Assembly (NCBI GenBank): GCA_021804525.1 | Contig: JAJZHJ010000135.1 | Coordinates: 1-5,164 of the forward strand | DNA: 5,164 nucleotides | Source: Bacteroidota bacterium | GTDB lineage: Bacteria > Bacteroidota > Bacteroidia > Bacteroidales > Paludibacteraceae | Reading direction: 5' to 3' | The notes under the pieces: model-generated | What the model was told of the DNA's origin: nothing | Databases searched by the model: none | What the model saw: the letters and a program-made list of their open reading frames with translations, nothing else | Position numbers and translations under genes: made by a program | Shown here: positions 1 through 5,164 of the stretch, one piece after another | Position numbering within the stretch: position 1 is the first letter of the stretch | How the letters are laid out: the number at the start of each line of letters is the position of its first letter

Positions 1-462
1 ACCAAACATTCCTGTTTCTTCATCAGCGGTGAATAGCGCTTCAATTGGTCCATGCTCCAAGTTGGTAGCCTGTAGAACTGACATAGTTGCTGCCAATCCG
101 ATGCCATTATCGGCTCCCAATGTTGTTTGATTGGCACGAACCCATTCGCCGTCAATGAATGCATCAATGGGGTCTTTCTCAAAATCGTGTGTTGTCGTGG
201 CATTTTTTTGAGGAACCATATCCATGTGTGCCTGAAGGATCACTCCTTTTCGATTTTCCATACCCTTGGTGGCAGGCTTGCGAATGATGACGTTTCCGGC
301 ATCGTCAACGAAGGTGGTAAGGTTTAGTTTATTCCCAAAGTCAACTAAAAAATTGGTAATCTCGTCGCGTTTCCCCGACGGACGGGGAATTTGCGTCAAA
401 GAACGAAAGTTTTGCCAAACGGATTGGGGTTCTAATTTTTCTATCTCGCGAGAAGGTGTCAT
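1..462 (-). CDS. pepD: Aminoacyl-histidine dipeptidase PepD (peptidase family M20), N-terminal part
   Basis: Cytosolic non-specific dipeptidase that hydrolyses Xaa-His and other dipeptides with a two-metal centre. The 154 visible codons stay open to the window edge; PepD proteins are usually about 480-490 residues, so roughly the first third is present. Visible family signatures are the IPRPSGKRDE segment (25-34), the first metal-binding motif HMD (H79, D81) in QAHMDMVPQKN, the bridging aspartate D118 in TLGADNGIG, and the catalytic pair E148-E149 in TADEETG. The start is the ATG at 460-462; the reading frame extends no further upstream with a better start. There is no Shine-Dalgarno sequence, only an A/T-rich stretch, as is normal in Bacteroidota. 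It lies 41 nt downstream of the S41 peptidase gene on the same strand and may share its transcript; no clear promoter is visible in the gap. Identity is confident; full-length integrity cannot be judged here. Confidence 0.95.
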   Translation of the reverse strand, partial: MTPSREIEKLEPQSVWQNFRSLTQIPRPSGKRDEITNFLVDFGNKLNLTTFVDDAGNVIIRKPATKGMENRKGVILQAHMDMVPQKNATTTHDFEKDPIDAFIDGEWVRANQTTLGADNGIGLAATMSVLQATNLEHGPIEALFTADEETGMFG

Positions 463-503
463 ATTATAAAATTTAGGAGGTTGTTGTTGGTTATTTTATG
501 GTG

Positions 504-1586
504 CTAATTTTGTTGTTGAATAAATTGAATGGCTGTTTGAATAATGGTATCGATACCTTTTCCCATATCCGAAGCGGTCATGTCAACATGAATATCAGGT
601 GTAATGCCAAATTCAATCGTGTTCATATTAGCATCGAACATAGGACATGCCGAATAGCGTACCGTCCAACCATTGGGTAATTCGCTACTCATGGGAAGAC
701 CTCCTCCTCCGCCTGTTTGATCGCCGATGATGGTCACGTTTGGCAATTCTTTCATTATGGAGACAAACTCGTTGGTAGCGCTGTAACATAGTCTATTGGT
801 AAGAACCACAATGGGTTTTTGTACCCAATTGTCGATCACCGGAACCGTAGAGTAGGGGGTAATGTATTCTGCTTCAGGCGTAGAGAAATCGTTATGACCA
901 GGCCCTGTTTTGTGGCTGATGTATCCGTATTTGACTGTTTGTTTGGTGAAACGAGCGGCAATGTCTGTTGCATAAGTCAATGTCCCGCCACTGTTATCGC
1001 GTACATCGATAATCAATCCCGTGCAATTGGAGAGCGAGGCAATGGCATACGAGAGGTTGGTAGCCGTAAAGCCGTACGTGAAATCGGGATAATAGATGTA
1101 GCCCACCTTTGTGTTGGGGATAACATTATAATCAAATCCGCCTGCTATGCGGTAATTCTGTCCTAAATAGCGATTACTAAAGAGTATTGTAGAACTGAAA
1201 TTGTCGGGATAATTCTGAAACCATGCCCAATAGCGTGATTGATTGAATGGTGAGGTGAGATTTACATGTCCGTCTTTCAACTCATTCAGCATGTTTCCGC
1301 AAAGATTGAAGAATGTGACATCGTTGAGGGTATCCATGGTTGAAAGCCTATTCTGATAAACGGTTTTGATGGAGTCCCAATTGATGTGTTTTGTCGTAAA
1401 GAAGCAGTAATGCTGATCCATGATTGTCCACAAATCATTGAAATTAGTAGTATAATTGTTCAAATTGCTGGGTGTGCTCACCGACATTTGACAAGCGGAG
1501 AGGGAAAAAAGCATCAAGGAGATTATTATCCCGTTGACTGATTTCTTTATCGATGTGTGATGCACAATGTTATCGATTAATGTCAT
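504..1586 (-). CDS. S41 family (tail-specific/tricorn-like) serine peptidase, predicted lipoprotein
   Basis: A 360-residue protein from the ATG at 1584-1586. The N-terminus has a basic stretch (K14, K15), a hydrophobic segment (19-31) and a lipobox LSAC with acceptor Cys32, so it is probably lipid-anchored in the envelope. The next residues (QMSVS) lack the acidic signal associated with surface export of Bacteroidota lipoproteins, suggesting a periplasmic position. Peptidase S41 signatures are ELKDGHVNL (102-110, His107 likely catalytic), LIIDVRDNSGG (191-201), and a strand followed by CYSATNEF with the likely nucleophile Ser269, then IIGDQTGGG (286-294) and FGITPDIHV (326-334). No PDZ domain is apparent, unlike CtpA-type processing proteases, and the protein is short. 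Substrate is unknown. The frame can extend to a TTG at 1631, but that would put 15 residues before the signal peptide. A GTG at 1563-1565, 4 nt after the upstream stop, is a plausible alternative giving a 25-residue signal sequence. Confidence 0.88.
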   Translation of the reverse strand: MTLIDNIVHHTSIKKSVNGIIISLMLFSLSACQMSVSTPSNLNNYTTNFNDLWTIMDQHYCFFTTKHINWDSIKTVYQNRLSTMDTLNDVTFFNLCGNMLNELKDGHVNLTSPFNQSRYWAWFQNYPDNFSSTILFSNRYLGQNYRIAGGFDYNVIPNTKVGYIYYPDFTYGFTATNLSYAIASLSNCTGLIIDVRDNSGGTLTYATDIAARFTKQTVKYGYISHKTGPGHNDFSTPEAEYITPYSTVPVIDNWVQKPIVVLTNRLCYSATNEFVSIMKELPNVTIIGDQTGGGGGLPMSSELPNGWTVRYSACPMFDANMNTIEFGITPDIHVDMTASDMGKGIDTIIQTAIQFIQQQN

Positions 1587-2415
1587 GATAATTGCTTGGT
1601 ACTTTTCGTTTTCCGTGATCAAAGACAGCAAAATTTACGACGGCTCCAATGGAGAAAACAGATTGCATGGTTTCGAAATGAAGCGAGTTGGCATTGTGTT
1701 TGTCATAATCATGATAAAATGCAGCGCGTATTGTCCATCTTTTAAGTACAAAATCGGCGGTAAAGGCGTTGTCCATAGCCAAATAATTGGTGAGCGTAGT
1801 GAAATGTATGGTGTGCTGCATGTGTCCCAATGTGAACATTTCGTAGTATGATTCGCCATATTGTGGCACGAACATGACACCTACCATAGGCATAGTTAAC
1901 GCATAGCGTAGCACGACAGGTAATTTCCCAATATGCCAATTGTATTGCGCTATGACCGATGCGTTCAAGCGAGTCGATAGATCGGCGGAATAGGGGTTGT
2001 TGCCGTTTGAGAAACTATATTTGTTGGCAAAGAAAACATCCCATACACCTCCTACCAAAAGCTTAAGATGCGGCACCGGACGAAAGTGATAATGAATTCC
2101 CACGCCAGGTTGCAGGGCACAATAAAAAATCGAATTAGTGGCGGCAGGATTATGCTCCATCCCGATAGATGCCGTCAATGTCCAATCCAACGAAACATGC
2201 GTGGTTTGCAGCGACATATAGTGCATGGATTGATAGTCTGCACGGAAAATAGATCCCGTGTACACGAGTGGCGAGAGGTATTCGTCTAACAAATGAATTT
2301 GCCCGTAGCCTAATGTCCACGCGCTACTTGTGGTGGCATTGGGTGTGTCTTGCGACATTCCTTGCCACGACGTCATCATAAACAGGATAGAACCCAACAG
2401 ATAACCACGCCACAT
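1570..2415 (-). CDS. DUF3316 family envelope protein
   Basis: A 281-residue protein recognised as DUF3316 mainly from the GYGQ..LLDEYLSPLVYTG segment (about 36-54), which resembles the conserved N-terminal block of this family. The function of DUF3316 is not established. The first 22 residues form a signal peptide (hydrophobic 5-16, with a likely cleavage near GMSQ). The remainder is rich in alternating hydrophobic and aromatic strands with Tyr, Trp and Phe, for example around 100-125, 150-185 and 225-245, which fits an outer-membrane beta-barrel, though this is inferred from pattern only. The start is the ATG at 2413-2415, the only one that gives a complete signal peptide, and it lies about 17 nt downstream of the transcription start expected from the promoter at 2439-2468. 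The gene end overlaps the start of the S41 peptidase gene by 17 nt, implying co-transcription and perhaps translational coupling. A functional link between the two products is conceivable but unproven. Confidence 0.82.
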   Translation of the reverse strand: MWRGYLLGSILFMMTSWQGMSQDTPNATTSSAWTLGYGQIHLLDEYLSPLVYTGSIFRADYQSMHYMSLQTTHVSLDWTLTASIGMEHNPAATNSIFYCALQPGVGIHYHFRPVPHLKLLVGGVWDVFFANKYSFSNGNNPYSADLSTRLNASVIAQYNWHIGKLPVVLRYALTMPMVGVMFVPQYGESYYEMFTLGHMQHTIHFTTLTNYLAMDNAFTADFVLKRWTIRAAFYHDYDKHNANSLHFETMQSVFSIGAVVNFAVFDHGKRKVPSNYHDINR

Positions 2416-2438
2416 ACCTTTGATTTTCGATTAGAAAG

Positions 2439-2468
2439 CAAATATACGGGAAATTCTGATTATTCAAA
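2439..2468 (-). promoter_or_regulatory. Bacteroidota-type promoter for the DUF3316-S41-pepD block
   Basis: On the minus strand a TTTG (2465-2468) is followed after 18 nt by TATATTTG (2439-2446), an exact match to the TAnnTTTG -7 element of the Bacteroidota primary sigma factor; the usual spacing is about 19 nt. Transcription would begin near 2432, leaving a very short leader before the ATG at 2415. Called from motif and position alone. Confidence 0.62.
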
Positions 2469-2566
2469 TGTATTTATTTTATTTCTTACTCTTTGGGCAC
2501 AAGAAACTCACAACTACGTTCATCATCTTTGGCAAAGGTCATTTTTATTTTTTACCCTTATGCTTG

Positions 2567-2596
2567 TTGGAGAATTCAATCTAATCTATACCTTTG
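2567..2596 (+). promoter_or_regulatory. Bacteroidota-type promoter for crcB-DUF190
   Basis: TTG (2567-2569), a 19-nt spacer and TACCTTTG (2589-2596) match the Bacteroidota consensus TTG-N19-TAnnTTTG exactly in both elements and spacing. Transcription would start around 2602-2604, giving crcB a leader of about 140 nt. It lies back to back with the leftward promoter at 2439-2468, about 100 nt apart. Confidence 0.65.
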
Positions 2597-2647
2597 TATC
2601 AACAAAATAGCATCTCGTGTTCTATAGGTCTTTGAGAAAATAAGTCG

Positions 2648-2682
2648 GAAGTTACGGAAAACAAGAAGTTACAGGAAGTTAC
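2648..2682 (+). repeat. Three direct GAAGTTAC repeats in the crcB leader
   Basis: The octamer GAAGTTAC occurs at 2648-2655, 2665-2672 and 2675-2682, with start-to-start spacings of 17 and 10 nt. All copies lie in the predicted untranslated leader of crcB, 60-95 nt before its start codon. They could be an RNA or DNA binding-site cluster, or a short intergenic repeat family; the sequence does not decide. Confidence 0.6.
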
Positions 2683-2743
2683 AACTGGATTTTTATGGTA
2701 TTGAACAAGCGATTAAAGTAACCATTATAAAAGAAACAGCAAC

Positions 2744-3121
2744 ATGTTGAAAACAATTTTGCTCATTGGCAGCGGAGGTTTTATTGGTAGCGTGGCACGC
2801 TTTTATCTGTCAAAAATTAATCTGTACATCCAATTCTTTTCCATCCCGGTTGGGACTTTACTCGTCAATGTATTGGGGTGCTTTATCGTTGGGTTTCTCA
2901 CAGGGATAGCTGAGCAACGTACTGTTCTGACAGTGGAATGGCGACTCTTTTTGATGGTGGGTTTCTGTGGTGGGTTTACTACTTTTTCTACTTTTGCCAA
3001 TGAAAACCTGATGTTGTTTCACAACGGACTTTCTTATTCCGTTTTGCTTTATACAGGCTTAAGCATTTTATTGGGATTCACAGCTGTTTATTTAGGTTAT
3101 AACGCAGGAACTGCACTTTAA
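2744..3121 (+). CDS. crcB: Fluoride channel/exporter CrcB (Fluc)
   Basis: A 125-residue inner-membrane protein of the CrcB/Fluc family, which forms dual-topology dimers that let fluoride leave the cytoplasm and so confer fluoride resistance. Length fits the family (about 125 residues). Four hydrophobic membrane segments are visible, near 4-22, 34-56, 67-90 and 96-119. Key family motifs are present: GGFIGSVARF (11-20, Arg19), PVGTLLVNVLG (35-45, with the pore Asn42), and GFCGGFTTFSTF (73-84), the break in helix 3 that carries the central sodium site and the pore phenylalanines (F81, F84). The start is the ATG at 2744-2746; upstream is A-rich with no Shine-Dalgarno sequence. A DUF190 gene follows after 9 nt. 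The leader of about 140 nt shows no match to the fluoride riboswitch consensus, so fluoride control, if any, is by another route. Confidence 0.95.
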   Translation: MLKTILLIGSGGFIGSVARFYLSKINLYIQFFSIPVGTLLVNVLGCFIVGFLTGIAEQRTVLTVEWRLFLMVGFCGGFTTFSTFANENLMLFHNGLSYSVLLYTGLSILLGFTAVYLGYNAGTAL

Positions 3122-3130
3122 TCTTTCTTT

Positions 3131-3478
3131 ATGGAAACACATGAAAATAGTGTACTGAAGTTTTATTTAAGTACCACCGATCAAATTGATCATAAATTGT
3201 TGTACGAACAGATTGTTCATTTGGCCAAACAAAAAGGTATTTCCGGCGCTACGGTGTATCGCGGGGTGATGGGCTTTGGAAAATCAAGTCATATTCTGAG
3301 CGCACGTTTTTGGGAGTTGACCGAAAAACTTCCCGTGATGATCGAATTGATCGATAAAACAGAGTTGTTAGAAAATTTCTATGAAGAAATTGAACCTCTT
3401 TTGCTTCAGGTTCCAAAAGGATGCTTAGTCACTATACATCCAATAAACATCAAGTTACATAAATCAGGAGTGAGTTAA
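3131..3478 (+). CDS. DUF190 family protein (PII-like fold), CrcB partner
   Basis: A 115-residue soluble protein of the DUF190 family. The signature is the central block KGISGATVYRGVMGFGKSS (35-53), followed by LTEKLPVMIELID (63-75), which corresponds to the family's conserved second strand region. DUF190 proteins are small and are thought to adopt a ferredoxin/PII-like (GlnB-like) fold, and are often encoded beside crcB; their biochemical role is not established. The start ATG at 3131-3133 lies 9 nt after the crcB stop, so the pair is almost certainly co-transcribed. The context points to a part in fluoride tolerance, for example as a sensor or modulator of the channel, but this is inference. 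The gene is intact, and no obvious terminator hairpin follows directly. Confidence 0.92.
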   Translation: METHENSVLKFYLSTTDQIDHKLLYEQIVHLAKQKGISGATVYRGVMGFGKSSHILSARFWELTEKLPVMIELIDKTELLENFYEEIEPLLLQVPKGCLVTIHPINIKLHKSGVS

Positions 3479-3625
3479 TTTGTGCTCTTTTCTCTGCTTA
3501 TATATTCTTCCTTTCTCGTTCATCCGTGTCTAATTTATTCGTTTAAGATCGGATAAAAATTACACACCTGCCTCTTTGCAGACGCTTATGTTGGCAAAAC
3601 ATGTTCATTTCATCAAAAGATTGTC
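3479..3625. other. Intergenic region before the thiamine-type leader
   Basis: No coding sequence is supported here. The first 60 nt are pyrimidine-rich. There is a short hairpin (ATGTT at 3588-3592 with AACAT at 3598-3602) that overlaps the palindrome AACATGTT (3598-3605). Neither has a following T-tract, so no clear terminator for the crcB-DUF190 transcript is seen. Confidence 0.5.
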
Positions 3626-3633
3626 TATCTTTG
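3604..3633 (+). promoter_or_regulatory. Candidate promoter for the TonB-receptor transcript
   Basis: TATCTTTG (3626-3633) matches the Bacteroidota -7 element TAnnTTTG exactly. Nineteen nt upstream there is only TTC (3604-3606) instead of TTG, so the -33 element is weak. Transcription would start near 3639-3641, just before the hairpin at 3640-3685, giving a leader of about 200 nt that includes the whole TPP aptamer. Confidence 0.5.
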
Positions 3634-3639
3634 CAGTCG

Positions 3640-3685
3640 AATAAAGTGCATGAGCGGGTGTACAACGCTTCGAAGTCACTTTATT
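3640..3685 (+). repeat. Inverted repeat/hairpin at the 5' end of the TPP-riboswitch leader
   Basis: AATAAAGTG (3640-3648) is perfectly complementary to CACTTTATT (3677-3685), a 9-bp stem. Inside it, AGCG and CGCT can form a further 4-bp stem around a 9-nt loop. A T-run (3684-3688) overlaps the 3' arm. It may be a 5' mRNA-stabilising stem or a weak terminator for the upstream crcB-DUF190 operon. Confidence 0.55.
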
Positions 3686-3695
3686 TTTACTTGTC

Positions 3696-3776
3696 CTATT
3701 TGGGGTGCCTTAACATAACGGGCTGAGATTATACCCTTTGAACCTGTCCGGGTAATGCCGGGAAGGGAATGAGCAT
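3696..3776 (+). promoter_or_regulatory. TPP riboswitch (THI box) aptamer
   Basis: This RNA element binds thiamine pyrophosphate and normally represses the gene downstream when TPP is plentiful. Conserved segments are GGGGTGCC (3702-3709), GGCTGAGA (3721-3728), ACCC (3733-3736), TGAACCTG (3739-3746), TAATGCCGG (3753-3761) and AGGGAA (3764-3769). Helices can be drawn: P2 3703-3706 with 3733-3736; P3 3707-3709 with 3721-3723, extended by TTA/TAA; P4 3743-3745 with 3764-3766; P5 3748-3751 with 3758-3761. P1 is weak, so the outer limits are approximate. The internal loop between P4 and P5 has 2+2 nt where the usual aptamer has 3+3. The start codon of the TonB receptor lies about 60 nt downstream. 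Confidence 0.93.
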
Positions 3777-3838
3777 GTATCTTCATCGTTTTTTAAGCCC
3801 TCATTTCATTTTGTTAAACACTAAAATAACTGAATGTT

Positions 3839-5164
3839 ATGAGAAAAATGTTGTTTGCTGTCATGGTACAGCTATGCGCGCTATCTCTTTCCGCGCAAAG
3901 TGTTGTGAAGGGGAAGGTGATTGATGATCAAGGAGAACCGCTTGCCGGTGCTACCGTGACGTTGAATCACAAACAAGGTCAATATACGGATTCGCATGGT
4001 GATTTTCGTTTCAACAACGTGTCGCAATCGCATGTTGAGTTGTCTGCTTCGTTTGTTGGGTACGAGACGGCTAAACAGAATGTAATTGTTCCTTCCGAAA
4101 CGGTTTTCCGGTTAAAAAAAAGTGCTAAATGGTTGAATGAAGTCACAGTGTCGGCTACACAAGCCACCGCGCAATCGCCGATTGTGTACACCAACCTGAC
4201 TAAAAAGCAATTGAATCAAAACAATCTTGGACAGGATGTTCCATATCTGCTTTCGTTCACACCTTCGTTTGTGGCAACTTCGGATGCAGGCACCGGCGTG
4301 GGATACACCGATTTCCGCATCAGAGGTACCGATGCTTCGCGAATAAACGTCACCATCAATGGGATTCCTTACAATGATGCCGATGAACAGGGAACTTATT
4401 GGGTTGACATTCCCGATATTGCCTCTTCGTTGGATAATATTCAGGTGCAGCGCGGTGTAGGAACTTCCACCAATGGTGCCGGCGCTTTTGGGGCTAATAT
4501 TAATTTGCAAACGGAAAAACCGGCAAACGATCCTTCAGGCGAAGTCAACCTTAGTTATGGTTCTTTCAACACGTTCAAAGGTGATGTGAAAGTAAGCTCC
4601 GGCCTGATCAATCATCATTGGGCTATCGACTCGCGTTTCTCTTCCATCTCTTCCAATGGATATATTGATCGGGGTACTGCCCGCTTGTATTCTTATTTCC
4701 TGCAGGCGGGATATTATGCTACGAACACTACCGTGAAATTAGTTACATTCGGCGGAAGTGAAAAAACGTACCATGCCTGGGATGGCGTGCCGGCAGATTC
4801 GTTAGCAACACATCGCACGTATAATCCCTGTGGATTCATGGGTTTCGATGCCAGCGGTAAAGCGTTGTATTATAAGAATCAAACCGACAATTACCTTCAA
4901 ACAACCTATCAATTGATCGGGATTCATCATTTTTCGGATGCACTCAGTCTCAATGCGGCTTTGCATTATACGCCGGGATCCGGCTATTATGAAGAGTACA
5001 TGCAAAACCAGACTCTGAGTCAATATGGGTTAACTCCTTTCACGGTGAATGGCGTCGAAACTACCAACAGTGATTTGGTACGTCAGCAATGGATGACGAA
5101 CCAGTTTGCAGGAGGTGTTTTTACCCTGAACTATCAGACGGAAAAACTCACAGCGCAAGTGGGT
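3839..5164 (+). CDS. TonB-dependent outer-membrane receptor under TPP riboswitch control, N-terminal part
   Basis: The 442 visible codons stay open to the window edge; such receptors usually have 700-800 or more residues, so part of the barrel lies outside. In order: a signal peptide (1-19, cleaved after LSLSA); a carboxypeptidase-regulatory-like domain (about 22-92, VKGKVIDDQGEPLAGATV and later SFVGYE); a TonB-box-like stretch LNEVTVSA (99-106); the plug domain (about 107-225) with FRIRGTD (159-165), INGIPYND (173-180), VQRGVGTS (203-210) and GAFGANINLQT (215-225); then the first beta-barrel strands. It energises substrate import across the outer membrane through TonB-ExbBD. The TPP riboswitch just upstream makes thiamine, its phosphates or a precursor the likely substrate, as for the riboswitch-linked receptors known in Bacteroidota; this is inference. 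The start ATG at 3839-3841 is the only one placing the signal peptide correctly. No SusD partner is visible within the window. Confidence 0.93.
   Translation, partial: MRKMLFAVMVQLCALSLSAQSVVKGKVIDDQGEPLAGATVTLNHKQGQYTDSHGDFRFNNVSQSHVELSASFVGYETAKQNVIVPSETVFRLKKSAKWLNEVTVSATQATAQSPIVYTNLTKKQLNQNNLGQDVPYLLSFTPSFVATSDAGTGVGYTDFRIRGTDASRINVTINGIPYNDADEQGTYWVDIPDIASSLDNIQVQRGVGTSTNGAGAFGANINLQTEKPANDPSGEVNLSYGSFNTFKGDVKVSSGLINHHWAIDSRFSSISSNGYIDRGTARLYSYFLQAGYYATNTTVKLVTFGGSEKTYHAWDGVPADSLATHRTYNPCGFMGFDASGKALYYKNQTDNYLQTTYQLIGIHHFSDALSLNAALHYTPGSGYYEEYMQNQTLSQYGLTPFTVNGVETTNSDLVRQQWMTNQFAGGVFTLNYQTEKLTAQVG

Noticed and set aside
819..1166. A 115-codon plus-strand reading frame inside the S41 peptidase gene, and similar plus-strand frames at 127-327, 266-469 and 1567-1851.
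   Set aside because: They are antisense to well-supported genes, have no recognisable motifs and no promoters; the minus-strand genes explain the coding signal.
1587..1631. Extension of the S41 peptidase to a TTG start at 1631.
   Set aside because: It would place 15 extra residues before an already complete lipoprotein signal peptide and lengthen the overlap with the upstream gene to 62 nt.
2527..2537. Short inverted repeat CTTTG-G-CAAAG between the divergent promoters.
   Set aside because: Only a 5-bp stem with a 1-nt loop and no T-tract; too weak to call a terminator or operator.
2486..2542. An 18-codon minus-strand reading frame (begins MTFAKDDERS, ends LVPKE) in the divergent intergenic region.
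   Set aside because: It lies upstream of the leftward promoter, has no promoter or ribosome binding site of its own that I can see, and is short enough to occur by chance.
3834..3842. A two-codon frame ATG-TTA-TGA whose stop overlaps the receptor's start codon, as in a start-stop upstream ORF.
   Set aside because: Such tiny frames arise easily by chance in A/T-rich leaders; nothing else indicates that it is translated.
4112..4510. A 132-codon minus-strand reading frame opposite the TonB-dependent receptor, with others at 3979-4194 and 4802-5023.
   Set aside because: The plus-strand frame carries a continuous receptor with signal peptide and plug motifs; the minus-strand translations show no family signature.

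Overview
The window looks like a piece of a Bacteroidota chromosome, most likely order Bacteroidales. Three things support this: a DUF3316 protein and a TonB-dependent receptor with an N-terminal carboxypeptidase-regulatory-like domain, both typical of that phylum; three candidate promoters of the Bacteroidota form (TTG or TTTG, about 19 nt, TAnnTTTG); and start codons without Shine-Dalgarno sequences. No rRNA, tRNA, CRISPR array, transposase or phage gene is visible. Species cannot be named from the sequence.

Left block (1-2415, minus strand). Three genes read leftwards: a DUF3316 envelope protein, a small S41 peptidase predicted to be a lipoprotein, and the N-terminal third of the M20 dipeptidase PepD, which runs off the left edge. 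The first two overlap by 17 nt and PepD follows after 41 nt, so they may form one transcript from a good promoter at 2439-2468. The first two are envelope proteins and PepD is cytosolic, so a common pathway is not obvious.

Divergent intergenic region (2416-2743). It holds the leftward promoter, a near-perfect rightward promoter (2567-2596), and a crcB leader of about 140 nt with three GAAGTTAC direct repeats. I see no fluoride riboswitch.

Middle block (2744-3478, plus strand). crcB (Fluc fluoride channel) and a DUF190 gene are separated by 9 nt. This is a commonly seen pair and probably a fluoride-resistance operon.

Right block (3479-5164, plus strand). A candidate promoter leads into a 5' leader of about 200 nt with a long hairpin near its predicted 5' end, then a TPP (THI-box) riboswitch aptamer. 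It ends in the first 442 codons of a TonB-dependent receptor that runs off the right edge. The riboswitch makes uptake of thiamine, a thiamine phosphate or a precursor the best inferred role. The aptamer's ligand-contacting internal loop appears one nucleotide shorter on each side than the usual form. That is the most unusual feature here. Nothing in the window demands an entirely new system.
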